The notes below the pieces were generated by a model. That model ran no database searches. It had not been told where the DNA came from and saw only the letters and a program-made list of their open reading frames with translations. A stretch of 63,197 nt of DNA, taken from the NCBI RefSeq assembly GCF_000763885.1, contig NZ_JRKO01000037.1, positions 1 through 63,197 of the forward strand. The letters run 5' to 3'. Numbering within the stretch: the stretch's first letter is position 1; the number at the start of each line of letters is the position of its first letter. The translations under genes were made by a program, and so were the position numbers. This stretch comes from Paracoccus versutus (GTDB lineage Bacteria > Pseudomonadota > Alphaproteobacteria > Rhodobacterales > Rhodobacteraceae). Positions 18,500-26,862 of the stretch are shown here, in pieces.

Positions 18500-19174
18500 T
18501 CACCCCATGCCCAGCGGATCCTGGCGCCAGCGGGCGCGCTTGCGGTCCTCGCGCAGGCTCCACAGGGCGATGGCGCCCCAGGACAGGCAATAGGCCAGCC
18601 CCAAGGCCAGCACCAGCCAACCCGGAATCGGGCCGATGGCGGCGCGCTCCAGCAATTCGCCCGCCGATTGCAGCGGGGTCGGATGCACCCCCAGCTTGCC
18701 CAGATAGGCCGCGGTCTGGATCAGCAGGATCCAGAAGTAATTGCGCCGGATGCGCCGGCCGATGGCGGTGCGCAGGCTGACGTGATAGGCGGGGCGGCGG
18801 TAATCCTCGGCCAGCCGGTCCTGCCAGCCGGTTTCCAGCCGCAAATCGCCGTCGCGCAGCATCGGCGCCATGAAGTTCAGCTCCATCCAGCGGCAGCGCG
18901 CGCGCCAGACGTTGAAATAGCGATAGCGCCGGGCCTCCAGCATCAGGAAGAAGATGATGAGGATGCCGACCAGAACCAGCGGCAACGGCGATGCCTGGGG
19001 CGAGGAAAAGGTGATCGACAGCGCCACCCCCAGCGTCACCACCGACCAGTTCGTCGTGGTGTCGAGCCGCGTGCGCCAGATGGTCGAGCGATAGATTTCG
19101 GCCCGGTAAAGATGCGCAAGCGCGCCGATTTCCGCCGTGTCCAGCGACTTGCGGCTGTTCTGCTGTCCGTCCAT
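18500..19174 (-). CDS. DUF2270-family integral membrane protein
   Basis: 224 aa. A polar N-terminus with AHLYRAEIYRSTIWRTRLDT precedes two close membrane spans (WSVVTLGVALSITFSS and LPLVLVGILIIFFLML), then LEARRYRYFNVWRARCRWME and NFMAPMLRDGDLR. Two further spans are near residues 155-170 and 190-210. This architecture and the E-A-R-R-Y-R-Y-F motif match DUF2270, a family without known function. ATG 19174 has GGGAG upstream; an earlier in-frame ATG (19225) adds unlike residues. Confidence 0.8.
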   Translation of the reverse strand: MDGQQNSRKSLDTAEIGALAHLYRAEIYRSTIWRTRLDTTTNWSVVTLGVALSITFSSPQASPLPLVLVGILIIFFLMLEARRYRYFNVWRARCRWMELNFMAPMLRDGDLRLETGWQDRLAEDYRRPAYHVSLRTAIGRRIRRNYFWILLIQTAAYLGKLGVHPTPLQSAGELLERAAIGPIPGWLVLALGLAYCLSWGAIALWSLREDRKRARWRQDPLGMG

Positions 19175-19259
19175 ATGCGCGTTCTCCCTGCCTTGCAGCT
19201 TGGCAGGGCCGGACCTTGCCGGCAAGACCCCCGGTCCGCGGCCGGACCCTCCGCGGCCT

Positions 19260-20069
19260 TCAGCCCAGCCGCTCGATCAGCGCCATCGCGGCTTGCGGGT
19301 TATGCGCCTTGTGGCCGCCGATGACGTAAAGATAGACGTCGCGCGGCCCCGGGACCGCGTTCGGCCCGACATGATCCAGCCCCTCGGGCAGCCCGCCCGC
19401 GGCCCAGATCCGCGCCCTTTCCGCCCAAAGATCCAGCGCGGCCGGCGAATAGCCCAGCGCCTCGTCCGCGCTGGTGCCCATGATGCGCGCATAGACGAAG
19501 GGCGCGGTCGGATCGGCGATCTGGGGATACTTGCCGTCCGCGGCGACCACGGCCGCCACCCCATGCTCGCGCAGCATCTCGGTAAAGGCGGGCGTGCGGA
19601 AGCTCTCGTGGCGGACCTCGACCACATGGCGCAGCGCCCTGCCCTCGGCCGAGGCGGGCAGCAGCTTCAGGAAAGCCTCGAAATCCGCCGGCTCGAATTT
19701 CTTCGTCGCCATGAACTGCCAGTTGATCGGCCCCAGCTTGTCGCCCAAGAGCATCACCCCGCCGGACAGGAAGCGCGCGATGGTTTCGCCCGCATCGGCC
19801 AGCACCTTGCGGTTGGTGGCATAGCGCGGCGCCTTCAGCGAAAAGACGAAATCCTCGGGCGTCTCGTCATGCCATTTGCGAAAGCTCTCGGGCTTTTGCG
19901 CGCCGTAATAGGTGCCGTTGACCTCGATCGAGGTCAGCCGGCGGCTGGCATGTTCCAGCTCGCGCCGCTGCGCCAGCCCCTCGGGATAGAAGCTGCCACG
20001 CCAGGGCTCATAGGTCCAGCCGCCGATGCCGATGCGGATGCGTCCCGCCGCCGCCCTGCCCTTGTCCAT
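19260..20069 (-). CDS. DUF72 (YecE-like) protein
   Basis: 269 aa, TIM-barrel DUF72 family. It starts RIRIGIGGWTYEPWRGSFYP and has SIEVNGTYYGAQKPESFRKW, FVFSLKAPRYATNR and VEVRHESF, all characteristic of YecE-type proteins, whose biochemical role is unknown. ATG 20069 is chosen because AGGAGG lies eight bases upstream; the frame continues to an ATG at 20105. Monocistronic by context. Confidence 0.9.
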   Translation of the reverse strand: MDKGRAAAGRIRIGIGGWTYEPWRGSFYPEGLAQRRELEHASRRLTSIEVNGTYYGAQKPESFRKWHDETPEDFVFSLKAPRYATNRKVLADAGETIARFLSGGVMLLGDKLGPINWQFMATKKFEPADFEAFLKLLPASAEGRALRHVVEVRHESFRTPAFTEMLREHGVAAVVAADGKYPQIADPTAPFVYARIMGTSADEALGYSPAALDLWAERARIWAAGGLPEGLDHVGPNAVPGPRDVYLYVIGGHKAHNPQAAMALIERLG

Positions 20070-20127
20070 CCCCCGTCCTCCTGCGCTGGCGATTCGGCCG
20101 ATCATAGCGCAGGGCGCGGGCCAGGCC

Positions 20128-21158
20128 CTAACCCGGCCGCTTGCGCGTCAGCGAGAACTTGTAGGGCGACATGCCGTATTGCCCCCGGAACACCTTGGAG
20201 AAATACGAGGACGAGCCGAAGCCGCAGGCCACCGCCACCTGCATGACGCTGAGATTGGTCTCGGTCAGCAGCGAGCATGCTGCAGCCGCACCCTGTTGAG
20301 GTATTGCAGCGGCGTCGTGTCCAGGTAGCGCTGGAACAGCCGCTCGAGCTGGCGGCGCGAGATGCCCAGGTGGCGGGCGCATTCGGCCAGGTCGATCTCG
20401 TCCTCGACATGGGCCTCGATATAGGCCACGGCGCGGATCAGGTGGTCGTTGCGCGTGCCCAGTCGGACGGAAAGCGAACTCAGCTGTTCGTCCTCGCCGC
20501 GGCGGATCTGGCCCAGCAGGCACATGTTCATCACCGCCTGGCCCAGCTCGGCGCCGTAGTAATCCTCGATCAGCTTCAGCGCCAGCTCGGCCGAGGCGAC
20601 GCCGCCGGCGCAGGTGACGATGCGCTCGTCGATGCAGAAGATGCGCCGCTCGGGCACCAGGTCGGGATATTTCTCGGTGAAGTTCGGGATGTTTTCCCAA
20701 TGCAGGGTAAAGCAGCGGCCGTTGAGGATGCCGGCGCGGGCCAGCGCATAGGCGCCGGTGCAAAGCCCGCCCACGGTGCCGCCATGGCGCCATTGCTTGC
20801 GCAGCCAGTCGGTCAGCTCGGCGCTGCAACCCGCATCCGGCTCGACCCCGCCGCAGACCAGCACGTAATCCGAGGCCGGCGCCTCGGACAGCGGCGCGTC
20901 GGGCAGCAGCGGCACCCCGTTCGAGCAGGTGATCGGCGCGCCGCTTTCGCTGTGGATGCGCCATTTGAACAGCACCTGCTCGGTCAGCTGGTTGGCCACC
21001 CGCAAGGGCTCGATCGCCGAGGTGAAGGCCAGCATGGTAAAGCGCGGCATCAGCACGAAGGATACGGTGATCGGCGCCCGGACCGGCGTCGCAAGCTTCA
21101 CATGGGCGATGCCCCGCGCGATATAGCGTTCGCTGTCGTCAGCAACAGATTGCGGCAC
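20128..21158 (-). pseudogene. GlxA-type transcriptional regulator (DJ-1/PfpI + AraC), frameshifted
   Basis: An N-terminal amidotransferase-like domain (ITVSFVLMPRFTMLAFTSAI; YVLVCGGVEPD; GGLCTGAYALARAGIL with the nucleophile-elbow cysteine) is joined to an AraC DNA-binding domain (HVEDEIDLAECARHLGIS; RQLERLFQRYL). The reading frame stops at 20265-20267 after LQYLNRVRLQHARC, but the second helix-turn-helix continues in another frame (LLTETNLSVMQVAVACGFGS to SLTRKRPG, stop 20128). Loss of four bases from a TCGC tandem near 20275 would explain this. The start is uncertain; GTG 21158 is a likely choice. Relatives control glycine-betaine, carnitine or related amine catabolism. It may be a true null or a base-calling error. 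Confidence 0.8.
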
Positions 21159-21279
21159 GATGGTTTCCCGGATGCTGCACCCGGCCGGGGGACCGGGCGT
21201 CCGTTCCGCATTGCCACAAGCCGCGGCGCGCTGCCAAGCCCCTTGGCAAGGGGCCGGGTAGCGTCGGCCCAAGGCCGCC

Positions 21280-22488
21280 TCAGGCGGCCAGCAATTCGTC
21301 GGCCGGGCCGAAGAACTCGTAATGGATGCGGTCCGCGGGCACGCCCGCCAGCGACAAGGCCGCCACCGCCGCGCGCAGGAAGGGCCGCGGGCCGCAGATA
21401 TAGTAATCCGCCGCCTCCGAGGGGGTATTGGCCAGCAGCCATTCCTCGGTGATCAGCCCGGCATGGTCGTAGTCGCGGCCCGCGACCTCGTCCGCCAGCG
21501 GCGTCTGGTGGAAATCGGTGACGGTGATCTGCGGCCGCCGCTTGGCCAGCGCGCGGACATGGGCGCGCATCGCATGGGTGTCGCGGTCGTGGGTGCCGTG
21601 GATGTAATGCACCGGCACCGGCGCATCCGATTGCACCAGCGCCTCCAGCATGGCGACCATGGGCGTCAGCCCCACGCCCCCCGACAGCAGCACCACCGGC
21701 CGCTCGGGCCGTTCGGGCAGGAAGAACTCGCCCGCGGGGGCCGCGACCTTCAGCACCGTGCCCGGCCTTTGCTGGTGCAGCCAGCCCGAGACCAGCCCCT
21801 GCGGCTCGCGCTTGACCGAGATGCGATAGGTCTGGCCGTTCGCCGCGGCCGAGATCGAATAGTTGCGCTTGGCCGGGGCATGGCCGGGGATCTCCAGCCA
21901 GAAGGTCAGGTATTGGCCCGGCTTGTGCGCCATCACCGGCCCGCCATCGACCGGGCGCAGGATGAACGAGGCGATGGTGCTGCTTTCGCGGATCACCTCG
22001 TCGATGCGAAAGTCGCGCCAGCCGTTCCAGCCGCCCTCGACCGCCAGCTGCTCGTCATAGATCCGCCGTTCGCGCGCGATCAGGATATTGGCAAGGAACC
22101 AATAGGCCTCGCCCCAGGCATCCAGCACCTCGTCGGTGGCGGCATCGCCCAGCACCGCCTGGATGGCGCCCAGAAGCGCCTCGGCGACATGGGGGTAATG
22201 TTCGGGCAGGATCTGCAGGCCGACATGTTTCTGGGCGATGCGCTCGACCGCGGGAACCAGCGCCGTCACGTTGTCGATATTGTTGGCATAGGCCAGGATC
22301 GCCCCGGTCAGCGCGCGTGGCTGCGATTCCGAACCGCCCTGGTGCGTCTGGTTGAACAGGTCGCGGATGTCCGGGTTCTGGAACATGCGCGCATACATTT
22401 CGCGAATGATGTCAAGGCCATGCGCCTCAAGCGCGGGGACGGTGGCTTTGACCAGGGCGATGGTCTGCGCGCTCAGCGGCTGCGGCAT
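21280..22488 (-). CDS. hmp: flavohaemoglobin (nitric oxide dioxygenase)
   Basis: Detoxifies nitric oxide to nitrate with O2 and NAD(P)H; cytoplasmic, 402 aa. The globin domain (about 1-140) has the distal tyrosine in REMYARMF (Y32) and the proximal histidine in AQKHVGL (H88). The FAD domain shows the R-x-Y-S motif in KRNYSIS, and the NAD domain shows LLSGGVGLTPMVAMLEALV and YICGPRPFLRA, ending YEFFGPADE. ATG 22488 follows AGGAG. It is divergent from nsrR, with two dyads in the 123 bp between them, so nitric-oxide induction through NsrR is expected. Confidence 0.95.
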   Translation of the reverse strand: MPQPLSAQTIALVKATVPALEAHGLDIIREMYARMFQNPDIRDLFNQTHQGGSESQPRALTGAILAYANNIDNVTALVPAVERIAQKHVGLQILPEHYPHVAEALLGAIQAVLGDAATDEVLDAWGEAYWFLANILIARERRIYDEQLAVEGGWNGWRDFRIDEVIRESSTIASFILRPVDGGPVMAHKPGQYLTFWLEIPGHAPAKRNYSISAAANGQTYRISVKREPQGLVSGWLHQQRPGTVLKVAAPAGEFFLPERPERPVVLLSGGVGLTPMVAMLEALVQSDAPVPVHYIHGTHDRDTHAMRAHVRALAKRRPQITVTDFHQTPLADEVAGRDYDHAGLITEEWLLANTPSEAADYYICGPRPFLRAAVAALSLAGVPADRIHYEFFGPADELLAA

Positions 22489-22537
22489 TCGGCTTCTCCT
22501 GCAAGGGGGCGCGGCAGGGGATCGGCCGCGACTCAAA

Positions 22538-22558
22538 ACATGTATTGTGGATACATGT
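22538..22558. promoter_or_regulatory. palindromic operator 1 in the hmp-nsrR intergenic region
   Basis: ACATGTAT, spacer TGTGG, ATACATGT: a perfect 8-5-8 dyad 50 bp upstream of the hmp start. The half-sites carry the ATG-T-AT core seen in NsrR operators. Likely bound by the adjacent NsrR. Confidence 0.75.
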
Positions 22559-22572
22559 ATCTTTGCCGCCAG

Positions 22573-22597
22573 AAACATGCAATCAGGATACATGTTT
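22573..22597. promoter_or_regulatory. palindromic operator 2 in the hmp-nsrR intergenic region
   Basis: AAACATG and CATGTTT separated by 11 bp, sharing the ACATG core with operator 1; the centres are 37 bp apart. It ends 15 bp before the nsrR start codon and would give autoregulation. Confidence 0.65.
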
Positions 22598-22611
22598 TAT
22601 CGGAGCCTGCA

Positions 22612-23055
22612 ATGCGCCTGACGCGCTATACCGATTATGCCATGCGCGTGCTGCTGTATCTGGGCCGCGAGCCCGAACGGCTCTGCTCGATCGGCGAGAT
22701 CGCGCAGGCCTATGGCATTTCGCAAAACCACCTGATGAAGGTCATCAACGACCTGGTCCATGCCGGCTTCCTGGCCAGCCTGCGCGGGCGCAACGGCGGC
22801 ATCCGCCTGGCCCGTCCGCCGGCCGAGATCAACATCGGCGCGCTGGTCCGCCATACCGAGGACGATTTCGACCTGGTCGGCTGCGGCACCTGCATCATCG
22901 CGCCGGCCTGCGGGCTGACCTCGGTGCTGGACGAGGCGATGGCGGGGTTCATGGCGGTGCTGGACGGCTACAGCCTGGCCGACGTGCTGGCGCGGCGGCC
23001 GGATTTCTCGCATCTGCTGCACCCGGTCGCGGCGCGCGAACCGGCACGGTCCTGA
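22612..23055 (+). CDS. nsrR: Rrf2-family nitric-oxide-sensing repressor NsrR
   Basis: 147-aa winged-helix repressor. The N-terminus MRLTRYTDYAMRVLLYLG and ISQNHLMKVINDLVHAGFL are the Rrf2/NsrR helices, RGRNGGIRLARPP is the wing, and three cysteines, C91, C94 and C100, lie in the iron-sulfur loop VGCGTCIIAPAC. The spacing C-x2-C-x5-C differs slightly from E. coli NsrR (C-x4-C-x5-C). Divergence from hmp and the shared operators support the assignment. ATG 22612 is preceded by CGGAG. Confidence 0.9.
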   Translation: MRLTRYTDYAMRVLLYLGREPERLCSIGEIAQAYGISQNHLMKVINDLVHAGFLASLRGRNGGIRLARPPAEINIGALVRHTEDDFDLVGCGTCIIAPACGLTSVLDEAMAGFMAVLDGYSLADVLARRPDFSHLLHPVAAREPARS

Positions 23056-23061
23056 CCCGGA

Positions 23062-23967
23062 TCAGCCGTCCGGCCCGGCATCCCTTTCGCGGAACGCCCA
23101 GTCCTGGAACGCCTGGGCGTTCTCGGCCAGGTCGGCGGGCTGTGGATCGTTGGCCAGCAGGTAATAGCCATAGTTTTCCAGCACCGTGACCGGGGACAGC
23201 TGCACCAGCCGGCCGCTGTCCAGGTCGTCGCGGATCATCGCCAGCGGGCATAGCGCCACCCCCTGCCCGGCCAGGGCGGCGGCGCGTAGCAAGTTGAAAT
23301 CCTCGAACACCGGCCCGGCCTCGTCCGGGCCGATGCCCTCGCCCATCCGCGACAGCCAGGCGCGCCAGGCGGATGTGTCGGTGTCGTGCAGCAGCCCCGC
23401 GGCCCTGATCCCGGCAGCCGAGGGCGGCGCCTCGCCCAAGCCGGACAGCAGCGAGGGGTTGCAGACCGGCGCGCTTTCGCCGGGCAGGAAGGCCAGCACC
23501 CGCACCCCCGGCATGACCGGCGGGCCATCCGAGAAGACGAAGGCGAAATGCGTGCTGCGAAAGTCGATCTCTTGCCCGTGCATGGCATAGACCACGCGCA
23601 GCGCCAGGTCGGGATGCGCCTGCCGAAAGCGCGAAAGCCGCGGGATCAGCCAGCAGATCGCGACCGAGGGGATGGCGGCGATCACCAGCGGCTGCGCGCC
23701 GCCGGCCATGCGCACCCGCTTGCAGGCCGCCTCGATCTCGGCCAGCGACAGGCTCAGCGTGCGCGCCAGCTCCTGCCCGCGCGGCAGGAGGCGCGGCCGC
23801 GGCCCCGAGCGGTCGAACAGCGCAACCCCCAGGAATTCCTCGAGATGGCGGACCTGGTGGCTGACCGCCGACTGGGTAACGAACAACGCCTTCGCTGCCT
23901 CCTTGAAGCTTTTCAGCCGGGCGACGGCCTCGAAGGCACGCAGGGCATTGAGCGGCAGAAGCGACAT
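23062..23967 (-). CDS. LysR-family transcriptional regulator (GcvA-like)
   Basis: 301 aa. The N-terminal helix-turn-helix LNALRAFEAVARLKSFKEAA and FVTQSAVSHQVRHLEEFLG, then FDRSGPRPRLLPRGQELA, are of the GcvA subgroup; the rest is the co-inducer-binding domain. It is divergently transcribed from the creatinase gene with 124 bp between the two starts, so it is the likely regulator of creatine use. The region between is AT-richer than its flanks (GATTTTCTCAAGCG near 23990), but I cannot define an operator. Confidence 0.88.
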   Translation of the reverse strand: MSLLPLNALRAFEAVARLKSFKEAAKALFVTQSAVSHQVRHLEEFLGVALFDRSGPRPRLLPRGQELARTLSLSLAEIEAACKRVRMAGGAQPLVIAAIPSVAICWLIPRLSRFRQAHPDLALRVVYAMHGQEIDFRSTHFAFVFSDGPPVMPGVRVLAFLPGESAPVCNPSLLSGLGEAPPSAAGIRAAGLLHDTDTSAWRAWLSRMGEGIGPDEAGPVFEDFNLLRAAALAGQGVALCPLAMIRDDLDSGRLVQLSPVTVLENYGYYLLANDPQPADLAENAQAFQDWAFRERDAGPDG

Positions 23968-24091
23968 GGGAAGCGACCCGCAACGATTGAGATTTTCTCA
24001 AGCGAAGCATGAGAAACGGTCTTTTGACAAGACCCCTTGCACGCCCGATCCTGACGCCATCCGAACCCCCAAAGAACAAAGAGGACATCCC

Positions 24092-25318
24092 ATGCAACGC
24101 GACAGGCTTCAAAGTTTCGTCGGCAATGGCGAGAAGGCGGCCCCGACCTTCTCGGCCACGGAAATGCAGCGCCGCCAGGACGCAATCCGCGCGCATATGG
24201 CGCAGACGGGCGTCGATGCGGCGCTGTTCACCTCGTATCACAACATCAATTATTACGCGGATTTCCTCTATTGCCAGTTCGGCCGCCGCTATGGGCTGGT
24301 GATCGACCATGACAAGGCGACGACGATCAGCGCCGGCATCGACGGCGGCCAGCCCTGGCGGCGCAGCTTCGGCGGCAACGTCACCTATACCGACTGGCAG
24401 AAGGACAATTATTTTCATGCCCTGCGCCAGCTTGCCGGCAACGCCAAGCGCATCGGCATCGAATTCGACCATGTGAACATCGACCTGCTCGACCTGCTGA
24501 AGGCGGAATTTCCCGGCGTCGCGTTCGTCGACATCGCCGCCCCCGCCATGCGGCTGCGCATGATCAAGTCGGCCGAGGAGATCGCCCATATCACCGAGAT
24601 GGCCCGCATCGCCGATGTCGGCGGCGCGGCCTGCGTCGAAGCGACCGCCGTCGGCGTGCCCGAGCACGAGGTGGCGCTGCATTCCACCGCCGCCATGGTG
24701 CGCGAGATCGCCAGGACCTGGCCGCATGCCGAGCTGCTGGACACCTGGACCTGGTTCCAGTCCGGCGTGAACACCGACGGCGCCCACAACCCGGTGACGA
24801 GCCGCAAGATCCAGCGCGGCGACATCCTGTCGCTGAACTGCTTCCCCATGGTCGCGGGCTATTACGTCGCGCTGGAGCGCACGCTCTTCGCCGAGGAGGC
24901 CAGCGACGAACACATCCGCCTGTGGGAGTTCAACTGCAAGGTCCACGACCGCGGCAAGGAATTGCTGGTGCCGGGCAAGAAATGCTCGGAGATCGCGGCC
25001 GAGCTGAACGAGATGTATGCGGCCGAGAACCTGCTGCAATACCGCAGCTTCGGCTATGGCCACAGCTTCGGCGTGCTCTGCCACTATTACGGCCGCGAGG
25101 CGGGGCTGGAACTGCGCGAGGATTGCGAGACGGTGCTGGAGCCCGGCATGGTCGTCTCGATGGAGCCGATGATCACCATCCCCGAGAACATGCCCGGCGC
25201 CGGCGGCTATCGCGAGCATGACATCCTGGTGATCGAGGAAGGCGGGAACCGCAACATCACCGGCTTCCCCTATGGACCCGAGCATCTGATCGTCAAGGGC
25301 AAGGCCAAGGCCGCCTGA
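24092..25318 (+). CDS. creatinase (creatine amidinohydrolase)
   Basis: Hydrolyses creatine to sarcosine and urea. 408 aa, close to the 403 of characterised creatinases. It belongs to the M24 'pita-bread' fold but is a creatinase rather than a metallopeptidase: it has FTSYHNINYYADFLYCQFGR, DGGQPWRRSF, DTWTWFQSGVNTDGAHNPVT and SFGYGHSFGVLCHYYGREAG, all creatinase signatures, and the catalytic histidine falls at H232 exactly as in the Pseudomonas enzyme. Metal ligands of M24 peptidases are not conserved, as expected. ATG 24092 follows AGAGGA. It is divergent from a LysR gene and followed by an MHS transporter. Confidence 0.93.
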   Translation: MQRDRLQSFVGNGEKAAPTFSATEMQRRQDAIRAHMAQTGVDAALFTSYHNINYYADFLYCQFGRRYGLVIDHDKATTISAGIDGGQPWRRSFGGNVTYTDWQKDNYFHALRQLAGNAKRIGIEFDHVNIDLLDLLKAEFPGVAFVDIAAPAMRLRMIKSAEEIAHITEMARIADVGGAACVEATAVGVPEHEVALHSTAAMVREIARTWPHAELLDTWTWFQSGVNTDGAHNPVTSRKIQRGDILSLNCFPMVAGYYVALERTLFAEEASDEHIRLWEFNCKVHDRGKELLVPGKKCSEIAAELNEMYAAENLLQYRSFGYGHSFGVLCHYYGREAGLELREDCETVLEPGMVVSMEPMITIPENMPGAGGYREHDILVIEEGGNRNITGFPYGPEHLIVKGKAKAA

Positions 25319-25325
25319 CCCCCCG

Positions 25326-25407
25326 CCGCCCGCCGGTCCACCCGGCGGGCGGATCGCGTAACGGCGGTTCCGACCGCCGCCACCGGCCCGCATCCCCCGC
25401 GGGCCGG
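25326..25407. repeat. three tandem perfect hairpins between creatinase and transporter
   Basis: 25326-25352: CCGCCCGCCGG pairs with its complement (11 bp, loop TCCAC). 25362-25379: CGGCGGT/ACCGCCG, loop TCCG. 25383-25407: CCGGCCCGC/GCGGGCCGG, loop ATCCCCC. None is followed by a T-run. They may stop or process transcripts after the creatinase gene or stabilise its mRNA. Confidence 0.6.
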
Positions 25408-25465
25408 GCGGAAAGGCCATTGCCGGCAGAGGAGGCCGGCAGGAACACCCAAGGGAGGGTAATCA

Positions 25466-26800
25466 ATGTCCAATCCAACGCTCGCCGCGGCGGCCGGCAT
25501 GCCGCAGGATGCGGCGCCGGACGCCGAGGTCTCGCGCGATGTCGTCAGGAAGGTGCTGGGCGCCAGCTTCGTCGGCAATTTCGTCGAATGGTTCGACTAT
25601 GCCTCATACGGCTATTTCGCCACCGTCATCGCCCATGCCTTCTTCCCCGAGATCGCGCCGACCAGCGCGCTCCTGGCGACCTTCGCGGTCTTCGCCATCT
25701 CGTTCATCATCCGCCCGGTCGGCGGCATCATCTGGGGCGCGATCGGCGACCGGGTCGGGCGGCGCACGGCGCTGTCCTGGTCGATCCTGATCATGTCGGG
25801 CGCCACCACCGTCATCGCGCTGCTGCCGTCCTATCACCAGATCGGCCTGCTGGCGCCGGTGCTTCTGCTGCTGGTGCGCATGGTGCAGGGCTTTTCCGCC
25901 GCGGGCGAATATGCCGGCGCCACCTCGTTCATCGCCGAATATTCGCCGACCCACCGCCGCGGCCTTTACACCAGCATCGTGCCGGCCTCGACCGCCGCGG
26001 GGCTGCTGGCCGGCTCGCTGATGTCGGCGGGGCTCTTCGCCTTCCTGGACGAGGCGCAGATGCAAAGCTTCGGCTGGCGCATCCCCTTCCTGCTGGCGCT
26101 GCCGCTGGGCTTCATCGGCCTCTATATCCGGCTGCGGCTGGAGGATACGCCGAAATTCCGCGAGCTGGAAAAGACCCATCACGTCGAGGCCACCCCGGTG
26201 CGCGAGCTGTTTCGCAACCATCGCCGGCAGATCGCCATCGCCTTCGGCGTCACCTGCCTCAACGCCGTGGGCTTCTACCTGATCCTCAGCTACATGCCCA
26301 CCTATCTCTCGACCGAGATGGGCATGGGCAAGGCGCAGGCCTTCCTGGCCACCAGCATCTCGCTGGCCAGCTACATCTTCCTGATCTTCCTGATGGGCAT
26401 GCTGTCGGACCGGCTGGGGCGCAAGACGGCGCTGATCACCGCCTCGGTGCTGTTCATGGCGCTGACCGTGCCGCTGTTCAGCATGCTCGACGGCGCGAGC
26501 TTCCTCACCATCGTGCTGATCCAGATCGCCTTCGGCGCGCTGCTGACCATCAACGACGGCACCCTGCCCTGCTTCCTGTCCGAGATCTTTCCGACCCGCG
26601 TGCGCTATTCCGGCTTCGCCTTCAGCTTCAACGCGGCGAATGCGCTGTTCGGCGGCACCGCGCCCTTCGTCGCGACCTGGCTGATCAGCGTGACCGGCAG
26701 CAAGCTGGCGCCGGCCTGGTATCTGGTCGGCGCCGCCGCGCTGGCGCTGGTCGCCATGCTGATGGCGCGCGAGACCGCCGGCAAGCCGCTGGAGGACTGA
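25466..26800 (+). CDS. MFS transporter, metabolite:H+ symporter type
   Basis: 444 aa, 12 predicted membrane helices. VLGASFVGNFVEWFDYASYG is the opening of the MHS (ProP/ShiA-like) branch, and RPVGGIIWGAIGDRVGRR is the loop 2-3 motif. VRMVQGFSAAGEYAGATSFI is the helix-5 motif. It starts at ATG 25466 after GGGAGGGTAATCA, 147 bp after the creatinase gene. From context it probably imports creatine or a related amine (inference); other MHS substrates are osmolytes and carboxylates. Confidence 0.88.
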   Translation: MSNPTLAAAAGMPQDAAPDAEVSRDVVRKVLGASFVGNFVEWFDYASYGYFATVIAHAFFPEIAPTSALLATFAVFAISFIIRPVGGIIWGAIGDRVGRRTALSWSILIMSGATTVIALLPSYHQIGLLAPVLLLLVRMVQGFSAAGEYAGATSFIAEYSPTHRRGLYTSIVPASTAAGLLAGSLMSAGLFAFLDEAQMQSFGWRIPFLLALPLGFIGLYIRLRLEDTPKFRELEKTHHVEATPVRELFRNHRRQIAIAFGVTCLNAVGFYLILSYMPTYLSTEMGMGKAQAFLATSISLASYIFLIFLMGMLSDRLGRKTALITASVLFMALTVPLFSMLDGASFLTIVLIQIAFGALLTINDGTLPCFLSEIFPTRVRYSGFAFSFNAANALFGGTAPFVATWLISVTGSKLAPAWYLVGAAALALVAMLMARETAGKPLED

Positions 26801-26862
26801 TCGCGCAAGGTCAAAGGCAAGGCCCAGGGGGCCGGCCGCCGGCGATCCGCCGCGGCCGGCCC

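Noticed and set aside
24092..25318. Xaa-Pro aminopeptidase
   Set aside because: Same fold, but the creatinase signatures and H232 are present and the peptidase metal ligands are not.
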